64,000 nucleotides of DNA from Rallus limicola (lineage: Eukaryota > Chordata > Aves > Gruiformes > Rallidae), in the NCBI GenBank assembly GCA_022605955.1, contig JAKCOZ010000105.1:806001-870000 (forward strand), given 5' to 3'. Below are positions 54,298-64,000 of the stretch, in pieces. Each line of letters opens with the position of its first letter. Position 1 is the first letter of the stretch. The translations under genes were made by a program, and so were the position numbers. The notes below the pieces were generated by a model that did not search any database, was not told the DNA's origin, and saw only the letters and a program-made list of their open reading frames with translations.

Positions 54298-57200
54298 GTG
54301 AGGAGACCGCACGGCACCCGCCGCCGGGACACGCCCCTCGTGAGCGGCCGCGCCGGCCCGACCCGCACGCCAAGCCCCGCGGGCCTCGGGTTGGGCCTCG
54401 CCCCTCCTCATCCCGGCCGGGCTCCGCCGCCGCGAAGGGGCCGCGAGGGGCGTTCTCGCCGGGCTGCCCGCTGGTGCAGCCGTGTGCCCGGGGCAGCTGC
54501 CGGGTCTGTGCCCTGAGGGGGACGCGGGTCTCGGCAGCCGAGGCGGGGGAGGAGGGCCCCGCCTCCCGTGGCGCCGCTGGTGGGGCGGGGGCACGGCGCA
54601 GGGCCCTCGGCACGCCTGTCCCGTCTCGGCCGTGTTCCGCTGGGCACGGCGGGGCTGCGGGGCGCCGGACGCGGTGCTTTCGGCTGTGCCGCCGGGGTGG
54701 CGCCTGGTCACCCTGAGAGCCGTCGGCCTGTCCGTGCGTGGCCGGGCCCTTCCCCCGGTCTCTCGCAGCGCTACCTGTTGCTCCGGGCGGGTGGGCGAGC
54801 GGTACAGGTGCTGGTGTTGTGGAGCTGGCTCTGAAATCGCACGGATGTTTCTCTCGCAGGCGGGTTTCAGTGTTTAAACAGTTACTGTAGGTGTTGGGGT
54901 TTGCAGGGAGCGCTCCGGGTGCCACACCCCTTCTGCAGGGGTTTGGCCCGAGGGGCACTGCCCCGTTCCTCTGAAGCCATGTGCAGTCTGCGATGTTCCA
55001 GCCTGATACTCGCTGCCGTAGCCACGGGGGCTGGTGTCAGCACAGGGGTTTTCTGGCCAGGGGGCTCTCGAGGTTGTTTGTGGCATGCACTTTCTGAAGT
55101 TGCTTTTTCGGCAGTACCTGCTTGCTCTCTGATGTGCAAGACTCTGGTTTCTGAGCCTTGTGTGAGCATCTCCAGCGTACAGTGTTAGAGGGTAAGGGCT
55201 TTGGTGAAAGTGCTGTGAGTATCTCTTGGCCTGGGAGAGCGCTGGCAAACAGAGTGGGATTAGCCTGCCATTTAAAAGACTGTCTATCAGTATACAAAGT
55301 ATGCTTTTGTTGTATGGAAGTTAAAGGGGTAGGTCCTGGATAGGGAAGGCGCTTTATTCACTAATGCTGCTATTTAGGTAAAGAGGGCAGGTTAAAGTCT
55401 GAGTGTTCTAGGCTGCATCCTGCTTTAAACTCCGTGTGTGCAGACATCCCTTGGGTTACATACAGAGATGTCTTGTGCTTCCTGAGAGCATGGTCTGTGG
55501 GAAGTTTTGTTGCCTCTTTTGTAGCTTTTCTGTTGTCAGAGCTGGGGTTGAGCATATGCTGCACAAATGGGGTACTCCTACCAGCTCCTCAGGACCCTCT
55601 GGGAACATAGGATGTGCCAGACAGTAGCTCCTCCAATTCATTCGGTTGCACCAGAAGGTTCAGGAGTTACTTGGAGAAGGGGAATTACAGGCAGGCAGAC
55701 AGACAAGCTGTGCTTCCTTTGGAGACCTGGCTTAACAGGTCATCTGATAACAAATAGACCTTTTCTGCCTGGCACACTTCAGTTGTGGATACGTCAGAGC
55801 ATAAAAGGTGTGTTTGCACTTGGTGGTGTCAACAGCCAGGGAGTGGTTTTTGCTTTTGTTTTTAGTGCTGGACCGCAAGTTGTGTGCTGCTGTAGCCTCT
55901 GAGAATGATGGTGCAGGGGCAGCTGCCTCTTCAGAACTTCTCACAGTGATGCCTTTCCTCTAAACAACTTTAACGTGTAAAAAATGCCAACTTCTGTCAG
56001 ATTGCTGGAGCGTTTCAGCTTTGGAATTCTGCACTGGTCTAATTTCAAGTCTCCTGCTCTGAGCCCTGAAGTGCCCTTCCCGGCCGCAGCCCTGCTCTCA
56101 GCTCACACGGGTGCTCAAGCAAACAATGAGCCGCTGCTAATAAGCCCTGTGTGCAAGAGCTTGAATGTGCTGAGGGAGCTGCTGCTGGGCTCCATCCCTG
56201 CCCGGCTCTGTGAACTACGAGGGAGCTCCCATGGATATTTCTTTTCCACCTGTTCTCTCTTTTTCCTTAAATATCTTAAGTTCTGAGGTGCTTGAGAAAT
56301 TAGCCACCAGATACTGAGCTCCTGATAAGCAGTCAGTGTGGGCTGCCTTGAGATTTGTGCAATAAAAAACCGCATTGCTGTACCTTAGATTTCACGTTAG
56401 ACCAAACTGGCCGTGGTTTATGTCCTCACGCTGGTACACTGTCCAATCTCAATGTGAAAATCACTGCACATGGGTCAGGGGTGTCTGTGTTGGCAGAAAT
56501 TAGGGCGAGTTAGGCTTAGGGTGTCTGAGACAAGCAGAATGGGGCAGAGTTTGCCCTCTGGGTCTTACACACTGACCTCACTTCATCTCCAGTGGCCGCT
56601 GGGGAGAAGGGCAGCGTTTGAGCAGTGCCAGTGATGAGGTAAATGGATTTGGTGGCTGAGTTGCTGTACCTGACTCCAGGGATGACTTGGCCGCCAGCTT
56701 TCAGAGAGGGGCCAGGCGCTTTGCGCTAAGGGCAACTTGAAGTAAACCTGTACAATACCGAAATGCCCTGAGCAGAGAATGTAAACCACGGAGGACTATT
56801 ACTTCTGGAAAAATCTGCTGGTTCCGGTCGTGTGTAGAAGATGGTGCTAAACATCCCGCCACCACCACCCCTGCCTACTCACTCAGGGGACCAGTGCAGC
56901 TGGCTACGGCTCAGGCAGGCTCTGCCAGGCTGCTAAGGCAGATGCAGCCCCATCCTCAACGGCTGACTTAATGCCAGATGGGAGTAGAAAAACAAGGGTA
57001 AAAATAACGTCCCTTTACTCTCATGGGGAGATTGCATTGTGCCCAAGTGTCGTGCCATTTTCTGTGTGCTTATCTCACCAGGGTATCACTGTTATTCCTC
57101 CCTCACAGGCGTGGAACTGAAGCACAAAGAGACTGAGGGCTGGTATCTCAAAAACTATCCAGGCATCTTAGCCCTGCTGGTTTAAATGGGAGGTGAGAGA

Positions 57201-58676
57201 TCAGATACTGCTACAGATCGATGCCTGGTGAAGCGCCAGAGATTAGAGAGCTGCTGGCTGGCCGGGGAATTTAACTCTGCTCTCAAATCCCAAGCTCACA
57301 CGCTTTTTCTGCAGACTGAAGATTCAGGGGTGTTTGAAAACGAGCCACCTGGATCTTTAAAAAGTTCTGAAGCATGCTATTTTTTTCCCATTTGAGGAAA
57401 AAAAAAGTTGATACCTGTTTGCACCACGTTAACCTAATGCAAAGCATTTCAGGCCGAGATTTTTCTTGTTAAAAAAAGGAGGTGGTGTGGCAGTGGAGTG
57501 GCCAGAGTGGTTCCTGGACTCCTTCAAGCCTTGGCTCTGTCACAGACACAAAGGAAACATGCAGGGACCCAGCAAGCAAACCTACAAGTGGGGTCTGGAT
57601 AGCCCCCAGTTCAGTGCATGGGCAGAGCTGCGTGCCAAAACACCACAAGCTCTGTGGTAACCCTTTTGGGCACCTATACCAGTGATACACAGATGCTGAG
57701 AGGCTCTTACCTGAGGGCTTTTATACTGCTTTGAGGAGACCTTGCTTATATATCCATGTGCTGTCTAAATAGCTGAGGCACAGCCTGGTGAAGGGGCTGC
57801 TGGAAAGCCAGGGCTCTTTCAGGAGCTGGGGAGTCTGATACCTGTGCTATTGGAGAATGAGGAATGGGATTGGAGCCCGTGGCCACTCGCATCCATCGGC
57901 TTTTACATCCATCAGGATATCAGTGTTCTTCATTGAGTCATGAAAATTACTTCTAGAAGTGTAAAAACAAGATCTTGAAATCTGCTTTTGCTTAGCTGTC
58001 CATCATGTAAAAGGAAATTGAAAGGATGAGATCCCAGATGAAGCGTGGCTTTTAAATTGCATACATGACATGAAAACCTAATCTTGTTTCAGACAGTGGC
58101 AGGATCAGATGGGTAAAATGGATGCCTTGATCTCTCTGCCTGCGAAGCAGAAAGGGGCTTTTCCTTCCCTGTGCAGGGCAGCTGTGTGTGGCTGTGACAC
58201 AGGCACGTCTGCAGGGAACACACAAATCAGCAGATAAGCGTGCGGTGCGTGCCATCCTCCTGCCTGTCCTCCTCACACCAGCACAGCCTGCTTGGCTGGT
58301 GTTTAATAGGCAGCTTGGGGTACTTGCCCTGGTTGCTGCAGGGTTTGTAACCTGAATCTCCTGCCAGCCTGTCCCATCCATTGGTTATTTTATTTGTTTC
58401 CCTCACAGGGTGGTACAAATTGGAATTATTAATTTCTCTTCCTGAGAATAGATTCAAACAGATCATAGGTGAGGTAAAGAGTTTGTTCTTAAGCAGTCTG
58501 GATGGTCCCCATAGGGCTGTACCCTGGCCTTGCTTTTGGCAAACACAGCTTTTTCACAACTATAAAGGCTTTCCATGGTTAATTCCACCTGTTGTCACCC
58601 TTGAGTAAGTCCTGGCAGGTAGCATTCATGTATCTCTGGATGTACTTGGCCTCAGTGCCAAAGTGTGGAATAGAAT

Positions 58677-59074
58677 TGTAGAACCCCAGCCTGATCTGGG
58701 TTGGGAGGGACCCCAAAGGTCACAGAGCTCCAACCCCCTGCCACAGGCAGGGACACCAACCTCCAGGCCTGGAGCTACACAAGGTTGCCCAGGGCCCCAG
58801 CCAACCTGGCCTTGGACACCCCCAGGGACGGGGCACCCACCCCCTCTCTGGGCAGCCCCTTCCAGCCCCTCCCCACTCTCTCTGCACAGAACTTCCCCCC
58901 AAGATCTCCTCTCCCCCTTCCCTCCTCCAGCTTCACTCCATCCCCTTGTCCTGCCAGTCTCTGCCCTTGAACAAGCTGATTCCCCTCCTGTTCCTCTGCT
59001 CCCTTCAGGGACTGGCAGGCTGCAATGAGGTCCCCCCACAGCCTTCTCTTCTCCAGGCTGAAACAGCCCAGCTC
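58677..59074 (-). mobile_element. CR1 LINE, 3' part (minus strand) in KIZ intron 1
   Basis: An antisense CR1 with TGATCTGGGTTGGGAGGGACC, CCAACCCCCTGCCACAGGC, AAGGTTGCCCAGGGCCCCAG, CCAACCTGGCCTTGGACACC, CTGGGCAGCCCCTTCCAGCC, and finally AATGAGGTCCCCCCACAGCC and CTTCTCTTCTCCAGGCTGAA. The 5' truncation point at about 59,074 abuts the left copy of a 47-bp direct repeat. It is C-rich and looks like a different subfamily or age from the copy at 53,076. The 217-codon minus-strand frame across it is degenerate. Confidence 0.95.
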
Positions 59075-59121
59075 CTTGGGTTGTTTCTACACTACTGGTT
59101 TGTTGTAAAGTGCATATACAG
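59075..59121 (+). repeat. 47-bp direct repeat, left copy (intron 1)
   Basis: Begins CTTGGGTTGTTTCTACACTA and ends GCATATACAG. A closely similar copy lies at 59,778-59,824 in intron 2. The pair flanks KIZ exon 2 at a spacing of 703 bp. The left copy adjoins the truncated end of the CR1 element. Confidence 0.8.
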
Positions 59122-59386
59122 AAGGGATCTTTTGGTGAACCTTGTGTGGGTACATGGATACTCCAGTACTCTTTCCCTTTCAAACAGCCTAGCTCATGTC
59201 CCAGGGAGGAACAGAGATGTAAGAGTTTTGGGGTGCTGGTTGGGTATTTTGTGATAAGCTTGGCTGTGAGGCTTCCCACCTCTCTGCTCCAGAAAGGTCA
59301 TGCTCTAATAACACTTGCTTTCTTGCATTGTGAGAGTTTAAATTGTGAGATAGTTTTATCTTACCCTGTGGTTTGTTTTCTTTCAG

Positions 59387-59447
59387 TGAAACCAAAAGGT
59401 TGGACTCAGAAAAAGCTGATGGAGTGCGGAGAATCTGATGCACACCT
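59387..59447 (+). CDS. KIZ: KIZ exon 2 (frame-disrupted; first usable AUG)
   Basis: A 61-bp exon between acceptor TTTCTTTCAG and donor CT|GTAAGC. Its 5' part, read in phase with exon 1's ancestral frame, gives SETKRLDSEK, resembling a SEKKRLDLEK-type segment of mammalian kizuna. Its 3' part, read in phase with exon 3, gives KKLMECGESDAHL, resembling the next KKLYEY..SD segment. The two halves are in different frames: 61 bp is two short of the 63 bp needed to keep phase, and the switch falls in the AAAAA run at 59,410-59,414. The first AUG in the exon-3 frame is 59,419-59,421 (G at +4, no purine at -3), the likeliest start if the sequence is correct. A homopolymer sequencing or assembly error is the main alternative. 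Confidence 0.7.
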
Positions 59448-60889
59448 GTAAGCCTACTTCAGAGCTTCTTATGGGCTGCTTTATTTTAGCTGCACAGACT
59501 GGGGTATTGTGGAGTGCTCTTAGAATGTTACCTCAAAGTACATGTTTATACTCATGTTAAGTATAAGACTTGTGTCTCATGTTATTGATGAAATAATTCC
59601 AGCAATAACATAACTACCTTATTAATACTGAAATTTTATTGTAACACTTACTAGTAACATGCAAGTTGGTTTTATGCAGCTGCCTGGTAGCACAGTTGTG
59701 CTAGAAAGTCCCAGTGTCTTAGCAAGTCAGAAAGTTTTAGGCAGTCCTAGAGGATGGTCTAGGTTCTGGCCCTGCTGCTTGGGTTGTTTCTGCACTATTG
59801 ATTTGTTTTAAATAGCATATACAGGCTGTACAGAAACCCCAAACATTGAAACCACAAACCAAAACAAAAAAAAACCCAAATGACAACAACAAAAGCAGGC
59901 TGGAAAGACTCATCCTCTGTGTCTGTCCTGAAATGTGTTTTGTAAAGCTCATAGAGGCAACTGCTCTGTCTCGGCTCAAGGCACTGAGGGCTAGGTGCAA
60001 GCACAGCCAACCCTTAGGTTCCCCTCTTCTGAGAGGGGGCCTTTAATTTTGGAAATGGAGGTGTAAATTGAAGAAGAAAAAAGCACCTGAACAGGTGGGG
60101 AAGCATCACATGTACTTTGCTTTCTGGTTGTATTCAGTTTATTTTAACCAAACAGGGTTTGAGCTGCAGTTCCTCTGGAAGCATGGGCAGGCTGGGGGAT
60201 TTGGGTTGTGATTTCACAACTGGTTTCAGCAGACCTGTAGGCAGACTGAGACCAAAAGATGCCCCTGAGTGCCCCAGTTCACGGTTTCCCTTTGTGGGCA
60301 CTAACCCTTGCCAGGCTGCCCTGTAATCAGATCGGGAATTAGGGCTGCCTGGAAGTGAATCCTGCTGGGTTTCTTTTGAGTGGCTGAGAACTGGTTTAGA
60401 TGGATCTTCAACTGGATTACTGGTGGCCTAATTTGCCATGTGGCCACACAGCAGATAGCACTGGCATGAAAAAGCCAGGCTTGGAGGGAGATGCCCCTTT
60501 TGGTGTCGGTGTGGATTTGGGTTGGCAGCTGTGAAACCACAGCCTTTATGTCACAACTTGTATGGCTTGCAGGGTGCATTATCCCAATTACACACTGACA
60601 GGGCATTAAATGAAAATTGTAAACAAATTCAGAAGCAGCTTTTTTATACACTTACACTTTTGAAAACCAAACCTGCTGTTTGAATCTGAAGTGACTCAGC
60701 AGCCATCCTGTCAGATGCCTAATGCAGCTTTGGATGGTTGTGCAGAAGAATGTGCCCACTCCTTTTGGGAGGGATGGGGGCAGCTCTTAGGGAAGCGTTA
60801 GTGCCTGTGTGTCTGAAGTAGAGTGGTTGTAACAGATGTGTTTGTTTTAATTCCATCCTCTTTAAGTACGGTTTCATTTTCCCCTGTAG
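59448..60889 (+). other. KIZ intron 2
   Basis: A 1.44-kb intron, donor GTAAGC and acceptor TTTCATTTTCCCCTGTAG ending at 60,889. A+T-richer around 59,520-59,650. It holds the right copy of the direct repeat and an A-rich patch (59,840-59,895). No CR1 or nested gene is seen. Confidence 0.75.
59778..59824 (+). repeat. 47-bp direct repeat, right copy (intron 2)
   Basis: Begins CTTGGGTTGTTTCTGCACTA and ends GCATATACAG. It differs from the left copy (59,075-59,121) at only a few positions and has the same length. The similarity does not extend beyond these limits on either side. Confidence 0.8.
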
Positions 60890-61046
60890 AATGAAAATAA
60901 AATACATGAAGCTGAAAAAATACTTGAAAGAAGTAGATGAACGACAAAAAAGAGCTCTTCTGAGAAACCAGACCCTTCGAAAGGAATTGGACCGGCTCGA
61001 GGCTCGCATGAAGACTTCAAGTTCAGAGATGGTTCAGAAGATGGAA
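60890..61046 (+). CDS. KIZ: KIZ exon 3, kizuna coiled-coil segment (partial gene)
   Basis: A 157-bp exon: one base completes the codon split with exon 2 (CT|A, Leu), then 52 codons in frame to the donor GAA|GTATCT (phase 0). The product reads MKIKYMKLKKYLKEV, then DERQKRALLRNQTLRKELDR, then LEARMKTSSSEMVQKME, a charged Lys/Glu/Arg/Leu-rich helix. It aligns without gaps to the RVKLKYVKLKNYLKE-type segment of mammalian KIZ, including the KYxKLKxYLKE and RNQ signatures and the exon length as I recall it. Kizuna is a PLK1 substrate that stabilises the pericentriolar material at spindle poles. In humans its loss causes rod-cone dystrophy. Later exons are not found before base 64,000 and presumably lie to the right. 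Confidence 0.85.
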
Positions 61047-64000
61047 GTATCTTTCTATAAGACTTGATACGTTAGTGTTTACTCTTATTACAGGATTGCT
61101 AAATTGGTTTTGGCCGAGTACTGTGCACATCAAGACTTCAGACGTTAGTGAAACCTCATACGTGTTGGAGTGGGTGAAGTGGCAGTGTTTGGGAATTTGA
61201 AATGAGCCCAAACTCTGCTGATATCTGATGTGATAGACCCTGCTGTGGCTGCAGAGGTAGTCAGCATCACGTCACAGAACTCTAGGCTTAGCCTGCAGTA
61301 AAGGGCCCTGTGCTTCTGGGTCTCTTGGAAGTGAGAGCTGAGAGCAGGAAAAACCTGGTAATGGGTCATCTGTTGGTGATAAGAGTGTTGGTGATAAGAT
61401 ACAGATAAGATACCAGCGGTATCTAGGTTAGGACAGAAAGACTGGAGTTGTGATATTTTGATAGAGACTGTATCTCAGTCAGGCTTTTATTGCTTCAGAG
61501 TTTCATATATTTAATTTTGCTGGTGTGAACACCCTAAATGGCCGTTGTTAGTCTTGCCCCTGCTCATTGCCCTGTTGGCAGCAGCAGGGGAAGTGTAGGA
61601 GTGAATAGCTTCTGTAAAACAGGTTGTTGTGTTTGGACTATGTGGACTAAAGCTGAGCTAAAATGAGGTCTTGCTTTGTTGTATGACTAGTCAACTAGCA
61701 AGTAACATTAAGAGAAAAACCTGCCTCCTCCAGTATCCCATTGCATTGCTCCAGTTCTCTGCTTTTGGCAACATTTTTGCATGTGCTCAGAGATTTGAAT
61801 CAGGTACTTTCAGATTTGGAACTCTGTGACTTTCCTCCTGGGTGGGTAAAGCTGAGCCCAAGGAGCATTTAATCACCTTGTAGTCCCGACTCCTGCATCA
61901 GAACTAACAGGGTAGGAGTGTGGTAGAGCCAGATGACTCCTCTAACAGAGCCTATACCTAATAGAATACACTTCTTGCTGCCTTTGAGTAGCACCTCTGT
62001 TACCAGAGATGACCACAGTCTCCCCCTGTAGCCTTGGCTGCCACCCACAGCCACTTGTTCTGCCCATTGCGGTGCTTCTGGTCTAGTTCTCATGGTGGAG
62101 AAGGCTGTCAGAAGTCAGCTTGACTCTGTGGTGTGTTCTTTTTGGAGAGATTCTGACTGGAATCTCATGATGAAAGATGTGGGGGTTCCTGTACCTCCCA
62201 GTGTAGCCAACGTACCTCCATGCCTTGAAGCAGTATGGCTGGGGGCAAATCAGCCCCAAAACAGCCCAACAACCAGGACTCGAAGTAGAAACCTTTATCA
62301 TCACCTCATTATGTAGAGATAGAAGTTCAGGTGCCACCAGGCCCGAATCCCTATGATTATTCTTTCACACTGAAGTAAAGTTTGTTGATTTTCCTAGTTT
62401 TTCAGTCTTTCAGACCCTCATTGTGAACAGACTGTTGGCTCTTGCTGCTTAGCCTGAGTAGGGCAAATGGCTTTAGTCTCTTCCTTGCGTATTGGTAATG
62501 CTGTTGTTGGGCTGAATTAGCATGGGCTTTTTTAATAGTGTAGAGATAAGATGAAACTCTTCATACTAGTGAAGAGCTTTCTGCATGTCCTACTGCACGA
62601 AACAAATGGGATCAGGATCCAGGTTTCAGGTTGGGATAGGCAGGACCTTTACCACGCTCCTGGCTGGAGTACTCCAACAGCTGGGCTTTGAGGCTTTGTG
62701 AATGGTATTGTTGAGGTGTCTCTTGCCATTGACTGAAGGGTGACTTGGGGTGTTGTGAGGTGATAGGTTGGTAATCATCTTGGATTTAACAAAATAAAAC
62801 TCTGCTGTGCTCTTAAAAGGAGGTGCCTAAAATGCCTGGAAAGGTGCAGGTGCAGCAGCACCCTCTTCTACTCGTTATCTGGAGCTGAGCAGGGCCAGGA
62901 GGTACGTTGTGATGCTGGGTTTGCCTTGCTGTTCTTAGGGAATATTTTTTGGGGTGAGTTGCAGTTGTGCTGGGGGCTGCTCTGCACACAGGGCTTCCCT
63001 TTGCCACTTCCATTTTGATGTTTCTGTGCCATCCATCTTCTTTTTGCCGGGTTTGACATACCCTGAGCTGTCGAACAGGGTTCATGTCCTTCCTGTTACG
63101 GTTATGGAAAGCCCCCTTGCTGTGGACTGCGTAAGAATTATGGTGCATTTAATCTATCATGGAATCACACAGAAATTATTACTGTTCTCTCTTTTTCCCC
63201 CGTTTTTCATAGGGAGAGCAGGCCCTTTAGGAGTGCTTTATCATGACTGTGTGCAGTTTATGTGGCTGGAGCTGAGGGAAGTTCTTTTGTTTCTGAAAGA
63301 TGCACTTTTTGTCTCCTGGGCTTCTGTGTCCCCAGCGTGTGCAGCGGTTTATGGGAGTGGGAGTAAACTCCCTTAAGCTTTCAGGAAAATGCAGTAGCTC
63401 TGTTTGAGGTTATTTTGAGCCTCTTTAATTCTCAGATTGTTTGGTGAAACTTCACGTTCCCGTTGCTGTGAAGGGCTCTGCCTGCCCAGGCAGCAGCAGG
63501 CTTGCTGAGCGCTGGAGCGATGTGCAGAGCTGGTGGAGTTAATTGTTGTAAAGGTTTATTTTCATGCACATTACCTGATGCAGAATAGGTACTGGAGTGC
63601 TTTCATTCAGGGCTGGTGTAACTTGTTGGGGTTTACAATTACTAACAAACAGGATTAATTATAGGTGCTGCATGTGCTTGGCTTTTAAGCAGTGGTCCTC
63701 CTACGCATGCATTACCTCTGGTCAATTAAGCAGTGTAGTGGAGGTGAAGGCGGTTTGCACAGTGGTTGTGGTAACGCTGCAGCAAGTTGCTTTCACACTG
63801 GGTTGCTCTTTGCAACATCTGCCATATATTTTTTTCCCTTGCAACCAGCTCAGTGACTTGTAAGATGACGGAAAACAAACAAACTCTAAAGCTTGTTTCA
63901 TCCCAAAGCATTGGAGTTGTTGTCTGGATGCTCCAGAAATAATTTGGTGTTACAGTCACTAGTTGGGATGGAGTAAACCTGAGCCAACAGGTTACTGCTG
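61047..64000 (+). other. KIZ intron 3 (runs off window)
   Basis: Donor GTATCT at 61,047. No acceptor-plus-frame matching the next kizuna segment could be found up to the window edge. The sequence is unique, with a GATA-motif cluster at 61,373-61,415. The open frames inside are short and match nothing. Confidence 0.6.
61373..61415 (+). promoter_or_regulatory. Triple GATAAG cluster
   Basis: Three GATAAG sites in the same orientation at 61,378-61,383, 61,393-61,398 and 61,404-61,409. The first two are part of a 15-bp tandem duplication of GTTGGTGATAAGA. Function as a GATA-factor site is inference; the duplication alone may explain it. Confidence 0.4.

Larger units (their letters stand above)
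53850..54830 (+). promoter_or_regulatory. CpG-island promoter of KIZ
   Basis: Nearly 1 kb of very CpG-dense, G+C-rich sequence surrounds the exon 1 donor at 54,298. It holds an X-box and an ETS site (listed separately), several GGGGCGGGGC-type SP/KLF boxes, for example 54,161-54,170, and no TATA box: a housekeeping-type promoter. Transcription probably starts close to 54,150-54,200. Minus-strand frames of 375-399 codons across the island are Arg/Pro/Ala/Gly-rich chance frames. Confidence 0.8.
54298..59386 (+). other. KIZ intron 1
   Basis: A 5.1-kb intron with donor GTGAGG at 54,298 and acceptor TTTGTTTTCTTTCAG ending at 59,386 with a good polypyrimidine tract. The first 550 bp belong to the CpG island. 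The rest is unique except for the CR1 copy at 58,677-59,074. A+T-richer stretches such as 56,250-56,400 and 57,900-58,080 show no clear element. No nested gene is seen. Confidence 0.7.

Noticed and set aside
53512..54958. Minus-strand open frames of 399 and 375 codons across the KIZ CpG island
   Set aside because: Arg/Pro/Ala/Gly-rich, overlapping in different frames, no family resemblance. Long frames are expected where G+C is high and stop codons rare.
63158..63180. ATCATGGAATCACACAG, faintly like a CR1 3' end
   Set aside because: Only about a dozen matching bases and no CR1 body on either side.
61047..64000. Search for KIZ exon 4
   Set aside because: No acceptor followed by a frame like the next kizuna segment could be identified by eye. 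It probably lies beyond the window.
1..64000. tRNA/rRNA genes, CRISPR arrays, insertion sequences, endogenous retroviral genes
   Set aside because: None seen. No tRNA box pair, no spaced direct repeats of CRISPR type, and no LTR or gag/pol-like frame was recognisable.

Overview
The window looks like vertebrate nuclear DNA, most likely from a bird. Four partial CR1 retroposon copies, or five counting an eroded one, are the only interspersed repeats I recognise. Interspersed repeats are sparse, and G+C-rich stretches alternate sharply with A+T-rich blocks. The species is not determined. I see no bacterial-type operons, CRISPR arrays, rRNA or tRNA genes, or endogenous retroviral genes.

Bases 1 to about 53,850 form a gene desert. 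No open frame in it resembles a known protein. It alternates between (a) G+C-rich, repeat-poor sequence with no visible function and (b) 150-1,000 bp blocks dense in TAATTA/ATTA homeodomain cores, octamers, CCAAT, TCF/LEF, FOX or RFX-like sites. I list the (b) blocks as candidate conserved non-coding elements (CNEs). In every case the call rests only on composition and motif content, with no alignment available, so confidence is modest. An orphan CpG island lies at about 46.2-47.8 kb.

Bases from about 53,850 to the end hold a CpG-island promoter with a textbook RFX X-box and an ETS site, followed by the 5' part of a plus-strand spliced gene that I identify as KIZ (kizuna centrosomal protein). 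Three exons are visible: 54,170?-54,297, 59,387-59,447 and 60,890-61,046. The third encodes a 52-residue coiled-coil segment very like the mammalian protein. The first two keep recognisable remnants of the mammalian N-terminus, but exon 1 lacks an AUG and exon 2 has lost frame, so the first usable AUG is in exon 2. The rest of the gene lies beyond the right edge.

In mammals KIZ lies beside XRN2, NKX2-4, NKX2-2, PAX1 and FOXA2, with RALGAPA2 on the other side (established synteny, recalled). If synteny holds here, the desert is the RALGAPA2-KIZ interval and its candidate elements may belong to the NKX2-2/PAX1/FOXA2 regulatory landscape. That last step is inference.
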